A stretch of 57,462 nucleotides of DNA from Deltaproteobacteria bacterium (GTDB lineage Bacteria > Desulfobacterota > Binatia > DP-6), in NCBI GenBank assembly GCA_005888095.1, contig VBKF01000177.1, positions 1 through 57,462 on the forward strand. The letters are read 5' to 3'. How positions within the stretch are numbered: the first letter of the stretch is position 1; every line of letters starts with the position of its first letter. Below are positions 1-9,450 of this stretch, piece after piece. The position numbers and the translations under genes were made by a program. Under the pieces are notes generated by a model, which saw nothing but the letters and a program-made list of their open reading frames with translations, was not told where the DNA came from and ran no database searches.

Positions 1-2552
1 AGCTCCTTGGCGAGCGCCTTCAGCGACCGCGATATCTCGGAGATCTCCTGCTCCCGGCTGTCCTTGCCCTCCGTGCTGCGCATGAGCTGGAGGTAGTCGA
101 CGATGATGAGGCCGAGCTTCGTCGAGGGGTCGCGCTTCAGCCGCCGCGCCTTGGCGCGCAGCTCGAGGATGGAGAGCGCGGGCGTGTCGTCGATGAAGAT
201 GGGCGCGTCGGCGAGCCGCCCTGCCGCCATTGCGAGCTTCGGGAACTCGCGGTCGGAGAGATGGCCCGTGCGGACGCGCTTGAGGTCGACCCGCGACTCG
301 GAGCAGAGCATGCGGAGCGCCAGCTGCTCCTTCGACATCTCGAGCGAGAAGACGGCGACGCCCACGTCGGCGCGCAGCGCAGCGTGCTCGGCGATGTTGA
401 GACAGAGCGCGGTGTTGTGCACGCAGACGTCGTTGGCGACGAAGTTGTGTGTCTCGGGGATCGTCAGGTCGTAGACCTGGCGCTCTCCCATGGGCTCGAT
501 CGAGACGACCTCGTCCCAGTAAACGTCGCTGATGGCGATGACCTGCAGACGCTGGTCGCCCAGGTCCTCGGCCATCGCCCCGAGTCGCCGCCGTGACAGC
601 GCGCGCCTTCCGACATGGAGATTCGAGGCATCCCCGATACCCATCCGGGTCCCCACGGACCGCCAGGAGGCTCCCTGCCTCGCGGCGTCGATCTGCTGCC
701 ACACGCCGACGGGGATGAGATCGCGGTTGGTCCGGTATTGCTTCGCCCGGAGCGCCGCCTGCACGCGCTTGAGGGCGGCTTCCTTGCCGTAGATGCCGAT
801 CTTATCGATGAACGTCCGGATGGATTCTGCGTCGGTGATGTCCACCTGGAAGGCCAAGCGGATGCCTCCCCGGTATCTGACGCGGCGTTCACGGAGCGAA
901 GCGATCACTCCGAACCGCAGGAGAAGGTGCTGCACCTGGCGGGCCAGGCGCTCGCTCGTCGAGCAGAAGCCGAGCTGCGCCTGCCGGCTCGCCAGCACGG
1001 TGGCCCAGCCGTCGGTGGCAAAGAGACGGTTCAGGAAGCAGGCCACCTCGTCCGCCACCAACGTGAAGACGAGGTCCGGAACGAACTTCTCCCGAGCCGT
1101 CTTGCCCCAGAGGCCGAGCGACGTGAGCCAGCGCGTGAGGCCGTTGCGCGCACTCTTCCGGATCGACGACGGCCCGGCCGGCGCGATGTCCTGCGCGCGC
1201 AGATCGAGCGCGGCGCAGAGGCCGTCGAACACCGCCCGCCCGGGAACCGTTCTCCCCTGGCACCAGTGTGTGATCGAGGCCGGCGTGACGTCGAGCTCGA
1301 CGGCAAGCTGCCGCGCCGACGTACCCGAGGCGGCGAGGCTCTGCTTCACGATCCGGCCGAAGGCGACCCGTCCGGCCGCGATCGCGCTTCGGTCGGCGGA
1401 CACCCGCAGGCTGGGCGCTCGCCCATCGGCCACGTCCTCCCGAGCCGTGAGCCCCCCGAACCGGCCGACGGCTTCTCGGAACTCCGCCCGGAGTCGCGGG
1501 TCGGAATTCGTGAAGCGTGGGCACGCACCTGTGAGCGTGCCGTCGCCGAGCAGGTAGCCGAGGAGCTTGGCACGCTCCACGCCGATCGAGCGCTCGCCGA
1601 ACACGTCGATCCGGCGCGGGACGGCGACGTGGTCGCCCGGGCGGACCTCGGCGAGGGGTCTCCAGCCCTCGATGGTGAGGAAGGGGTGCGTGACCGTCGT
1701 CCGGACCTTCCGGCCGAGACGGGTCCTCACCTCGAAGACCGGCTTCAGGCCGTCGTCCACGAAGGCGGCCGGCGAGACCATGGCGAACTTCCACCGATCG
1801 GTCAGGGTGAGGAGCCGACCGGATCGCGACCTGACGATCTCCTCGATGGTGCGAACGCTGCCGTCCGAGAGGACGATCTCGGCGTCGGCGGCCAGGCACT
1901 TTCCCATGCTCGGACGCCCCGCCACGATGACCAGGTCGGACGGCTGAAAGCCCGCCGTCAGGTTGTCGAGGTCGTGGAAGCCGCTCGGGACCCCGGTGAC
2001 CGCCTGCTTCTGCTCGTAGAGCCGCTCGATCGTCTTGAGCGACTCGACGAGGAGGTCCGAGATGCGCACGAACTCCGGCTTCACCTTGCGGTCGGAGATG
2101 CCGAAGATGAGCTGCTCCGCGTGGTCGAGCAGCTCGGCGACGTCGCCGCCGCCCTCGTAGCCGTGCATCGCGATCTGAGTGGCCGCCCCGATCAGGCCCC
2201 GCAGGATCGACTTGTCGCGGACGATCCTCGCGTACTGCGCGACGTGCGCCGCGGTCGGCACGCGCTCGGCGAGCTCCGCGAGGTATGCCGAGCCGCCGAC
2301 GTCGGCGAGCTCGCTGCGCGCTTTGAGCACCTCGGCCAGCGTGATCAGGTCGGCCGGCTCGTTGCGCGCCGACAGGTCGAGCATGGCCCGGAACACCTTG
2401 CGGTGCGCCTCGCGGTAGAAGTCGTCCGCCTGGACGAGCTCCGTGACCCGATCGAGAGCGGCGTTGTCGAGCAGGATGCCGCCGAGCACCGCCTCTTCGG
2501 CCTCCAGGCTCTGCGGCGGCACCCGGCGCAGGCTCTCGTCGATCGTCGCCAT
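1..2552 (-). CDS. dnaB: Replicative DNA helicase DnaB, intein-interrupted, 3' end outside window
   Basis: This is the hexameric replicative helicase that unwinds DNA ahead of the fork. The frame starts at ATG 2552 (MATIDESLRR) and reads open to position 1, so the C-terminus is missing. The visible exteins are about 218 residues of DnaB N-terminal and linker sequence ending in the Walker A motif GRPSMGK, and about 137 residues after the intein. The downstream part includes the FSLEMSKEQL and IIVDYLQLM (Walker B) motifs. A 495-residue intein sits directly after the Walker A lysine, between K and T, a well known DnaB insertion point. The helicase can only be active after protein splicing. It lies downstream of a small membrane protein gene on the same strand, with an 87-nt gap. 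The identity is certain; the start is well supported by homology. Confidence 0.97.
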   Translation of the reverse strand, partial: MATIDESLRRVPPQSLEAEEAVLGGILLDNAALDRVTELVQADDFYREAHRKVFRAMLDLSARNEPADLITLAEVLKARSELADVGGSAYLAELAERVPTAAHVAQYARIVRDKSILRGLIGAATQIAMHGYEGGGDVAELLDHAEQLIFGISDRKVKPEFVRISDLLVESLKTIERLYEQKQAVTGVPSGFHDLDNLTAGFQPSDLVIVAGRPSMGKCLAADAEIVLSDGSVRTIEEIVRSRSGRLLTLTDRWKFAMVSPAAFVDDGLKPVFEVRTRLGRKVRTTVTHPFLTIEGWRPLAEVRPGDHVAVPRRIDVFGERSIGVERAKLLGYLLGDGTLTGACPRFTNSDPRLRAEFREAVGRFGGLTAREDVADGRAPSLRVSADRSAIAAGRVAFGRIVKQSLAASGTSARQLAVELDVTPASITHWCQGRTVPGRAVFDGLCAALDLRAQDIAPAGPSSIRKSARNGLTRWLTSLGLWGKTAREKFVPDLVFTLVADEVACFLNRLFATDGWATVLASRQAQLGFCSTSERLARQVQHLLLRFGVIASLRERRVRYRGGIRLAFQVDITDAESIRTFIDKIGIYGKEAALKRVQAALRAKQYRTNRDLIPVGVWQQIDAARQGASWRSVGTRMGIGDASNLHVGRRALSRRRLGAMAEDLGDQRLQVIAISDVYWDEVVSIEPMGERQVYDLTIPETHNFVANDVCVHNTALCLNIAEHAALRADVGVAVFSLEMSKEQLALRMLCSESRVDLKRVRTGHLSDREFPKLAMAAGRLADAPIFIDDTPALSILELRAKARRLKRDPSTKLGLIIVDYLQLMRSTEGKDSREQEISEISRSLKALAKE
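414..1898 (-). other. DnaB intein with LAGLIDADG endonuclease and embedded helix-turn-helix
   Basis: This in-frame protein-splicing element has 495 codons. It begins with Cys (CLAADAEIVLSDG) right after the DnaB sequence GRPSMGK and ends with VHN followed by Thr, so all splicing residues (C1, the THPF block B histidine, the terminal His-Asn and the +1 Thr) are present. Two LAGLIDADG-type motifs carry the acidic residues of a homing endonuclease: LLGYLLGDG near intein residue 115 and FLNRLFATDGW near residue 280. Between them, around residues 170-215, is a helix-turn-helix-like stretch (ARQLAVELDVTPASITHW). The intein therefore looks intact for both splicing and homing. The DOD endonuclease assignment rests on motifs seen directly; activity is inferred. 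Confidence 0.95.
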
Positions 2553-2639
2553 CCCCACCCCTCAGCCGAAGGTAGCCCGCCTACCATCCCCCCCGGAGCC
2601 GACGCAAGACCTGGAGCTCAAAAGATCCGCGACGGGGAG

Positions 2640-2852
2640 CTACGGACGCACGCTCCGCTGCTGCAGCACCCCGTCGAGCGCCTGGCGGTCGTGCTCCGAG
2701 AGACGCTCCGTCCCCACCTGCGCCGGCGACGGGTCCAGCATGAGCGCCCGCCAGAGCACCACCCCGGCAGCCGCACCCGTTGCGAGCAGCAGGAGCGGTT
2801 TGACGAGCGTCCTCGCGGGCGCGCTGCGGCGCCGCCCGTTCTCCTTTCCCAT
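2640..2852 (-). CDS. Small single-pass membrane protein
   Basis: This 70-residue protein starts at ATG 2852. It has a basic N-terminus (GKENGRRRS), one hydrophobic segment at about residues 18-35 (LLLLATGAAAGVVLW) and a charged C-terminal tail. That layout predicts a single transmembrane helix with the N-terminus inside. It lies 14 nt downstream of the HAD phosphatase gene and upstream of dnaB, all on the minus strand, so it is probably cotranscribed with the phosphatase. I do not recognise the family, and its function is unknown. Confidence 0.6.
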   Translation of the reverse strand: MGKENGRRRSAPARTLVKPLLLLATGAAAGVVLWRALMLDPSPAQVGTERLSEHDRQALDGVLQQRSVRP

Positions 2853-2866
2853 GCCCCCTCCTCGCC

Positions 2867-3553
2867 TCACCCGCCGACCGCCGGCAGCGGCTCGCCGCCC
2901 TCCAGACGCAGGCGCACGACCGGCCAGCCGCGCCGCACCGCCGCGCGGCGGAGCAGCGGGTCGGGATTGACGACGCGTGGCTCGCCCACTCGCTCGAGGA
3001 CCGGCAGGTCGGTGATCGAATCCGTGTAGAAGTAGCTCCGGCGGAGATCCACGCCGTGACGCTCGGCGAAGCGCTCCGCCCAGTAGATCTTGCCCGCTCC
3101 GTAGCAAACCGGGTGGACCGCCTCGCCCGTGAAGCGGCCGTCGCGCACGACGAGCTGCGTGACCAGCACGTGGGCGATGCCGAGGTCCGCGGCCAGCGGC
3201 TCGGCCAGGTAACGCGTGGCGCTGGTCAGAATCGCGGGGACGTGCCCAGCGCGGCGGTGCGCCTCCACGGCCGCCGCCATGGCGGGGTAGATGTACGGCC
3301 GGACCGTCCGCGCGTACCACGCCTCACAGTCGCGCTGCACGAGCTCCTCGACGCGGCCCGAGATCCACGCCATCGAGGCCCCGAGCGCCCGCTCGACGTC
3401 GAGCAGCCCGAGCTTGTAGCGCGCGAGGTAGTAGAGGGTGCGCGCCATGTCGCGCCGCCGGGCCTGACCCGTGCGCCGCAGGTGCCGCATGTAGAGGGGC
3501 GCAGAGTTGCGCGCGATCAGCGTGCCGTCGATGTCGAAGAGCGCGGCAACCAC
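2867..3553 (-). CDS. HAD-IB family phosphatase (SerB/PSPase-like)
   Basis: This 228-residue cytosolic hydrolase of the haloacid dehalogenase superfamily has a GTG start at 3553, 6 nt after the thiolase stop. Motif I is FDIDGT (catalytic Asp at residues 7 and 9), motif II is the TSAT stretch near residue 110, and motif IV is the TDSITDLP segment, which binds Mg2+. The cap inserted after motif I is of the IB subclass, as in phosphoserine phosphatase and related lipid-head-group phosphatases. The substrate cannot be read from sequence. The tight spacing suggests an operon with the thiolase upstream and the small membrane protein downstream. Confidence 0.88.
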   Translation of the reverse strand: MVAALFDIDGTLIARNSAPLYMRHLRRTGQARRRDMARTLYYLARYKLGLLDVERALGASMAWISGRVEELVQRDCEAWYARTVRPYIYPAMAAAVEAHRRAGHVPAILTSATRYLAEPLAADLGIAHVLVTQLVVRDGRFTGEAVHPVCYGAGKIYWAERFAERHGVDLRRSYFYTDSITDLPVLERVGEPRVVNPDPLLRRAAVRRGWPVVRLRLEGGEPLPAVGG

Positions 3554-3559
3554 GACCGG

Positions 3560-4741
<1,182 letters not shown>

Positions 4742-4849
4742 GGTATGTTGCTCTCCTCTCGTGCGGGGCGCCGACACGCACCGGTCGCGTTGTCGCTATA
4801 GCACACGGTCGTTCGGCTAAGCTATCGGCGGCACTGCCGGGAGAGCAAG

Positions 4850-6121
4850 ATGGCGATCGAGGGCACGACCGCTGACCTGCCACGGACCGGGAACGGGCAC
4901 CGGGTGGCGCTGGTCATGTCGGGTGGCGGCGCGCGCGGGGCCTACGAGGCGGGCGTCCTGCGCTACCTCCTCGACGATCTGCCGCACCGGCTCGGGCGAC
5001 CCGTCCATTTCGACATCGTGACGGGCTCGAGCGTCGGAGCCATCCATGCCTGCTACGTCGCCGCCACGATCGGCCAGCCGGCCGCCGGGCTGCGACTGGC
5101 CGACATCTGGCGATCGCTCGAGGTGAGCGGCGTGTACGAGCTCGGCGCCGCCGACCTCGTCACCGTGCCGCTGCGTCTGCTCGGGCTTGCCGGGCCGCAG
5201 AGGTATCCCCCCGAGCCGGGCATCCCGGAGCGCCTCGCCGGCTTGCTCGACCCCCGCCCGCTCGAGCGGCTGGTCCGCGAGCGCATCCCGTGGGCCGAGC
5301 TACGGCGCCACATCGACGCCGGCGCGCTCCAAGCGGTCGCCGTCACCGCCACCGAGATCGGCTCGGGCACGTCGGTCGTCTGGGTCGACAACCGCGAGGG
5401 CGTCGTCCGCCGCTGGGCGCGCGATCCCTTCGTCATCGCCCGGCCGGCCAGGCTCGAGCCGGGCCACGCGCTCGCCTCGGCCGCGATCCCGTTCCTGTTT
5501 CCGGCGCTCAAGATCGGCGACGGCTACTACTGTGACGGCGGGCTGCGCCTGAACACCCCGCTCGCCCCGGCGCTCAGGCTCGGCGCCGACCGGCTGCTGA
5601 TCGTGGGGCTGCAGCATCACCGGACGCCGGAGGAGGAGGCCCGGCTCGCTCCCCAGCGCGAGGCCAGCTACAACTCCCTCGCCTTCCTCGGCGGTAAGGT
5701 GCTGAACGCGCTGCTCCTCGACCACGTAGACTACGACGTCGACCGCCTGCGCCTCGTGAACGCGATCCTCGACACCGGTGTCCGCGTCTATGGGCCCGAT
5801 TTCCTGCCGCGCATCAACGAGACCATCGAGGCGCTGCGCGGCACGCCCTACAAGGTGGTCCACAACCTTTACCTCCGGCCCTCACGCGATCCGGGCGTCA
5901 TCGCCACCGAGTGTCTCGAGCATCACCGCGGGCCCGAGGGGCTCCGCGAACGAGTCTCGCACGCCGTGATCCGGTACGCCGCGCAGGGCGTCGTCGCCGA
6001 GGCGGACCTCCTGTCGTACCTGTTCTTCGACCGCTGCTACGCCGAGCACCTGATGGAGCTCGGCTGGGCCGACGCCGAGGCCCACGGCGACGAGCTGGTC
6101 GAGTTCTTCGCCGAGGGCTGA
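4850..6121 (+). CDS. Patatin-like phospholipase family protein
   Basis: This 423-residue acyl hydrolase uses a Ser-Asp dyad. The oxyanion-hole glycine motif GGGARG is at residues 25-30, the nucleophile elbow GSSVG has Ser61, and the catalytic Asp lies in the CDGG motif near residue 229. There is no signal peptide, so it acts in the cytosol or at the inner face of the membrane, or is exported by another route. The long C-terminal half after the dyad has no motif I recognise. The gene is divergent from thiolase with a gap of about 110 nt and converges on the FrhB-like gene, with stops 5 nt apart. The family is sure; the lipid substrate is unknown. Confidence 0.92.
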   Translation: MAIEGTTADLPRTGNGHRVALVMSGGGARGAYEAGVLRYLLDDLPHRLGRPVHFDIVTGSSVGAIHACYVAATIGQPAAGLRLADIWRSLEVSGVYELGAADLVTVPLRLLGLAGPQRYPPEPGIPERLAGLLDPRPLERLVRERIPWAELRRHIDAGALQAVAVTATEIGSGTSVVWVDNREGVVRRWARDPFVIARPARLEPGHALASAAIPFLFPALKIGDGYYCDGGLRLNTPLAPALRLGADRLLIVGLQHHRTPEEEARLAPQREASYNSLAFLGGKVLNALLLDHVDYDVDRLRLVNAILDTGVRVYGPDFLPRINETIEALRGTPYKVVHNLYLRPSRDPGVIATECLEHHRGPEGLRERVSHAVIRYAAQGVVAEADLLSYLFFDRCYAEHLMELGWADAEAHGDELVEFFAEG

Positions 6122-6126
6122 GCAGC

Positions 6127-7344
6127 TCAGGCCGCCGGCGGGTCGGCGGGCACCGGCGGATAGCCCTCCGGGCGGACGTAGCGCGGCGTCCGCCCGGGCG
6201 GCACGGGCACCCGCTCGCGCTGCTTCTTCGTCAGGCGCAGCAGGACCGTCATCGAGTTCTCGAACTCGTCCATCGAGCGGGTCTCGAGGAGCCCGCGCCG
6301 GACCATGTCGTCGAACAGCGCCTCGCCCTTCTCGCTGCGCAGGATGGTGATCGTCCAGTCCATGCACCCCACTCCCCCGCACGAGATGTCGGCGAGCTCG
6401 GCGCTGAAGTCGCCGCAGTGGTGGCACTCCGGGCGCGCGTACTCCTGGGCGTGGCGGAGCTTCATCTCGACGAGCGCCCCGTCCTTCTTGTAGATGAGCA
6501 CCTTGCCCTTGACGTTGAACTTCTTGATCTCGGTGAGCGGGATGCGCATATCGCGGTCGATCTTCTCGACCATCAGCCCCTCGTAGGTGAAGACCTCGGT
6601 GCAGAGGAGCCCGACGGTGAACGAGACGATGTCGCCGAAGCCCTTCAGGAACTTCGTCTGCCGCTCGATGTGCTTCGGCTTCTTCCTCCCGTTGTCCAGG
6701 AACGACGGGTCGGTGAGCTGGATCTTCCGCACCGGTGTCACCTGGCACGGCACGCCGACGAAGCAGACCTTCTTGAGCCCCATCCGATCGGCGTCGGCGA
6801 GCGCCAGGTCGTTCGGGCAGTAGGTGTACCAGGAGCTGGCGCTCGCGATGGCGTCGGCCACCGTCGTGACCACCTTCGGCTTCGGCGCCGCGGGCATCGT
6901 CTCGTCGGCGGCGGACACGACTGCGCCGTCGAACAGCCCCTCGCGCAGCCCGTGGCAGAGGATCGCCGTCACCACCCCGCCGTCCTGGCAGCGGGCGAGG
7001 ATCTCCGGGTCCTTGCAGCGCGCCGCAACGATCCGCCGGTAGCGGCCGAAGAGCCCTTCGTAGACGCCCTCCGCGCGCGGCAGGACCTGATCGCGCATGT
7101 CGAACTCGCGGACCCCGAGACGCGGGCAGACCTGGGCGCACACGTCGCAGCCGATCCCCTCGCTGATGCCGCAGTAGTCGAACGGCGCCGAGGCCTTCGC
7201 CACCTGCTTCGGCTTGCCGTCGATGTAGTCGATGACGTTGTGGGGACAGACCAGGACGCAGGTGCCGCACTCGCAGCAGCTGCCGTACGCCACCACCTCG
7301 TTCATCATCTCCTTGAACGTCGGGACAGGCATGCGCATCGACAT
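6127..7344 (-). CDS. Coenzyme F420 hydrogenase/dehydrogenase beta subunit family protein (FrhB-like)
   Basis: This 405-residue flavin and iron-sulfur protein of the FrhB/FpoF family moves electrons between F420, or another flavin donor, and partner redox proteins. The N-terminus has two ferredoxin-like Cys clusters: CCECGTCVLVCP near residue 25 and GCDVCAQVCP near residue 65. The conserved FrhB core follows, with the VGVPCQ motif and a further Cys pair (CHHCGDF) near residue 315. Three in-frame ATGs lie within 15 nt; I use the first, 7344. No hydrogenase alpha or gamma gene is next to it, so it is a stand-alone member. It is divergent from the GMC oxidoreductase by 54 nt and may share electrons with it (inference). 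Confidence 0.88.
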   Translation of the reverse strand: MSMRMPVPTFKEMMNEVVAYGSCCECGTCVLVCPHNVIDYIDGKPKQVAKASAPFDYCGISEGIGCDVCAQVCPRLGVREFDMRDQVLPRAEGVYEGLFGRYRRIVAARCKDPEILARCQDGGVVTAILCHGLREGLFDGAVVSAADETMPAAPKPKVVTTVADAIASASSWYTYCPNDLALADADRMGLKKVCFVGVPCQVTPVRKIQLTDPSFLDNGRKKPKHIERQTKFLKGFGDIVSFTVGLLCTEVFTYEGLMVEKIDRDMRIPLTEIKKFNVKGKVLIYKKDGALVEMKLRHAQEYARPECHHCGDFSAELADISCGGVGCMDWTITILRSEKGEALFDDMVRRGLLETRSMDEFENSMTVLLRLTKKQRERVPVPPGRTPRYVRPEGYPPVPADPPAA

Positions 7345-7398
7345 TAGTCGCGTGAATTCCACGGTGTCAATTGCGAGCGCCCGTGGTAGGGTCGGCGC

Positions 7399-9312
7399 GT
7401 GCTGACGCGGGCCGAGCTGCGCACCCTCACCAACGTCGCCGAGGCGATCGTCCCGCACGGCGGCGACTTCGCGCTCGGTGCCGCCGACGTCGGGCTCGGG
7501 GAGCGCGCGGCGGCCTGGATCGAACGGTTGCCTCCGAGCGCGCGCCGGCAGCTGCGCGTACTCCTGCACGCCTGGGAGGCAGGTTCCCTCGCCTCCCACC
7601 ATCTCCGCCCCTTCAGCCGGCTCTCGCCTCGGGCGCGCACCGCGTGGATCGAGACCTGCGCCGTGAGCCGCGCGCCCTGGCGGCGTATCCCGCTCGTGCT
7701 CCTCAAGATGCTCGTGCTCGCCGCCTTCACCGCGGACCCGCGCGTCGAGACGGCGCTCGGCTACACCTACGACTGCCTCGACCCGCACCCGCCCCGTCGC
7801 GGCGCGCGCCTGGCACCGCTCCAGTATCCGGACGTCCGGGGGACGGTCGAGGAGACGGCCGACGCCTGCGTCATCGGCTCGGGCGCCGGCGGCGCCGTGG
7901 TGGCGCACGAGCTGGCGCGCGCCGGCCTTCGCGTCGTCGTGCTCGAGGAGGGCGCCTACTTCACGCAGGCCGACTTCCACGGGCCGCCGATGGAGCGCGT
8001 GCAGCGCCTCTACCGCAGCGGCGGCACGACCCTGGCACTCGGGCGTCCGGCCATCCCGCTGCCCCTCGGGAAGTGTGTCGGCGGCACGACCGTCGTCAAC
8101 TCGGGCACCTGCTTCCGCACCCCCGACCGCGTGCTGCGCGCCTGGGAGGCCGAGGAGGGTGTCGAGGGCGCCGACCCGGCTACCATGGCGCCCTACTTCG
8201 ACGAGGTCGAGCGTGCCATCTCGGTCCGCCCCGTGCCGTGGGACATCATCGGACGGAACGCCGAGCTCTTCGACCGGGGCGTCCAGGCGCTCGGCCTCCA
8301 CGGCGAGCCGATCCGGCGCAACATCGACGGCTGCCACGGCTGCGGCCAGTGCGCCTTCGGCTGCCCGAGCGACGCCAAGCAGGCGATGCACCTCTCCTAC
8401 CTGCCGGCGGCCGCGGCCGCCGGCGCCCGGCTCTACGCGCGCTGCCGGGCTGATCGCGTCGTCCTCGAGGGCGGCCGCGCCGCGGGTGTCGAGGCCACCC
8501 TCCTCGACCGCCACGACGACGCGATCCGCGGCCGGCTCCGCGTGCGCTCGCCGCTCGTCGTGGTCGCCGCCGGTGCGGTGCACACGCCGGGCGTGCTCCG
8601 GCGGAGCGGCCTCCGGCACCGAGCCCTCGGGCGGAACCTGCGCGTCCATCCGGCCGTCGGTGTCGCGGGCTACTTCCGCGAGGAGGTCCGTGCCTGGCGG
8701 GGCACGCTCCAGTCCTACTTCGTCGACCACCTCCAGGAGTCGCACGGCGTGATGATCGAGGTGACGAATCCCGTCCCGGGCATCGGCACGGCGGCACTGC
8801 CCGGCGTGGGGACGGCGATCAAGGCCGGGCTCGCGCGTTTCCCGCACGCCGCCTCGGCCGGGCTCTTCGTCTCCGACACCGGCGCCGGCCGCGTCATCGG
8901 CCTCGGCGACGGCCGCGAGCCGCTCCTGACGTATCGCCTCGCGTCCGCGGATGCGCGCGCGCTCCTCGCCGGCATCGCGCTGGTCGCCGAGATCTTCTTC
9001 GCGGCGGGCGCCGAGAGCGTCTACCCGGCGGTGGCGGGCCTCGGCGAGCTCCGCCATCCGCGCGAGGCCGGCGTGCTGCGCGACGGACGCTTCGGACCCG
9101 CCGCCCTCATGCCCACGGGATTCCACCCGATGGGCACGGCTCGCATGGGTCGCGACGCCCGCCGCGCCGTGGTCGACAGCTGGGGCGCGGTGCATGGCGC
9201 CCCCGGCCTCTACGTCGCCGACGCAAGCCTGTTCCCCACCTGCGTGGGCGTCAACCCGCAGGTGTCGATCATGGCATTCGCGACTCGCATCGCACGCCGG
9301 ATCGCGGCGTGA
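7399..9312 (+). CDS. GMC-family FAD oxidoreductase with internal ferredoxin-like Cys motif
   Basis: This 637-residue flavoprotein resembles long-chain alcohol oxidase and cholesterol-oxidase-type GMC enzymes. The first 130 or so residues form a helical extension resembling the small subunit of gluconate 2-dehydrogenase. The FAD dinucleotide-binding motif GSGAGGAVVAHE follows at about residue 160. CHGCGQCAFGCP near residue 312 is a four-Cys pattern common in this branch. The C-terminal GMC signature (HPMGTARMG, VNPQVSIMAF) carries the catalytic His region. It probably oxidises a hydrophobic alcohol or steroid. The start codon is GTG at 7399. Divergent FrhB-like gene upstream. Substrate is not determined. 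Confidence 0.9.
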   Translation: MLTRAELRTLTNVAEAIVPHGGDFALGAADVGLGERAAAWIERLPPSARRQLRVLLHAWEAGSLASHHLRPFSRLSPRARTAWIETCAVSRAPWRRIPLVLLKMLVLAAFTADPRVETALGYTYDCLDPHPPRRGARLAPLQYPDVRGTVEETADACVIGSGAGGAVVAHELARAGLRVVVLEEGAYFTQADFHGPPMERVQRLYRSGGTTLALGRPAIPLPLGKCVGGTTVVNSGTCFRTPDRVLRAWEAEEGVEGADPATMAPYFDEVERAISVRPVPWDIIGRNAELFDRGVQALGLHGEPIRRNIDGCHGCGQCAFGCPSDAKQAMHLSYLPAAAAAGARLYARCRADRVVLEGGRAAGVEATLLDRHDDAIRGRLRVRSPLVVVAAGAVHTPGVLRRSGLRHRALGRNLRVHPAVGVAGYFREEVRAWRGTLQSYFVDHLQESHGVMIEVTNPVPGIGTAALPGVGTAIKAGLARFPHAASAGLFVSDTGAGRVIGLGDGREPLLTYRLASADARALLAGIALVAEIFFAAGAESVYPAVAGLGELRHPREAGVLRDGRFGPAALMPTGFHPMGTARMGRDARRAVVDSWGAVHGAPGLYVADASLFPTCVGVNPQVSIMAFATRIARRIAA

Positions 9313-9450
9313 ACGGTCGGCGGCGAGGCCGCCCCAGCACGGGAAAACGCGCCGGCCTCGCGGCGTCGGAACCGGATGCGCCCGGCCCCCCGGGTGTGGT
9401 AGCAGTCCCGGTCGCCGCGGCGGCTCATGGCCGCGCGCCGGGGGTGTTCG

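Noticed and set aside
889-1899. Open frame on the minus strand over the dnaB intein
   Set aside because: It is out of frame with the intein, whose splice and LAGLIDADG motifs are unambiguous in another frame.
9320-9345. Terminator after the GMC gene
   Set aside because: A short GGCGGC/GCCGCC stem exists, but with a three-base loop and no T run; such stems are common at this GC content.
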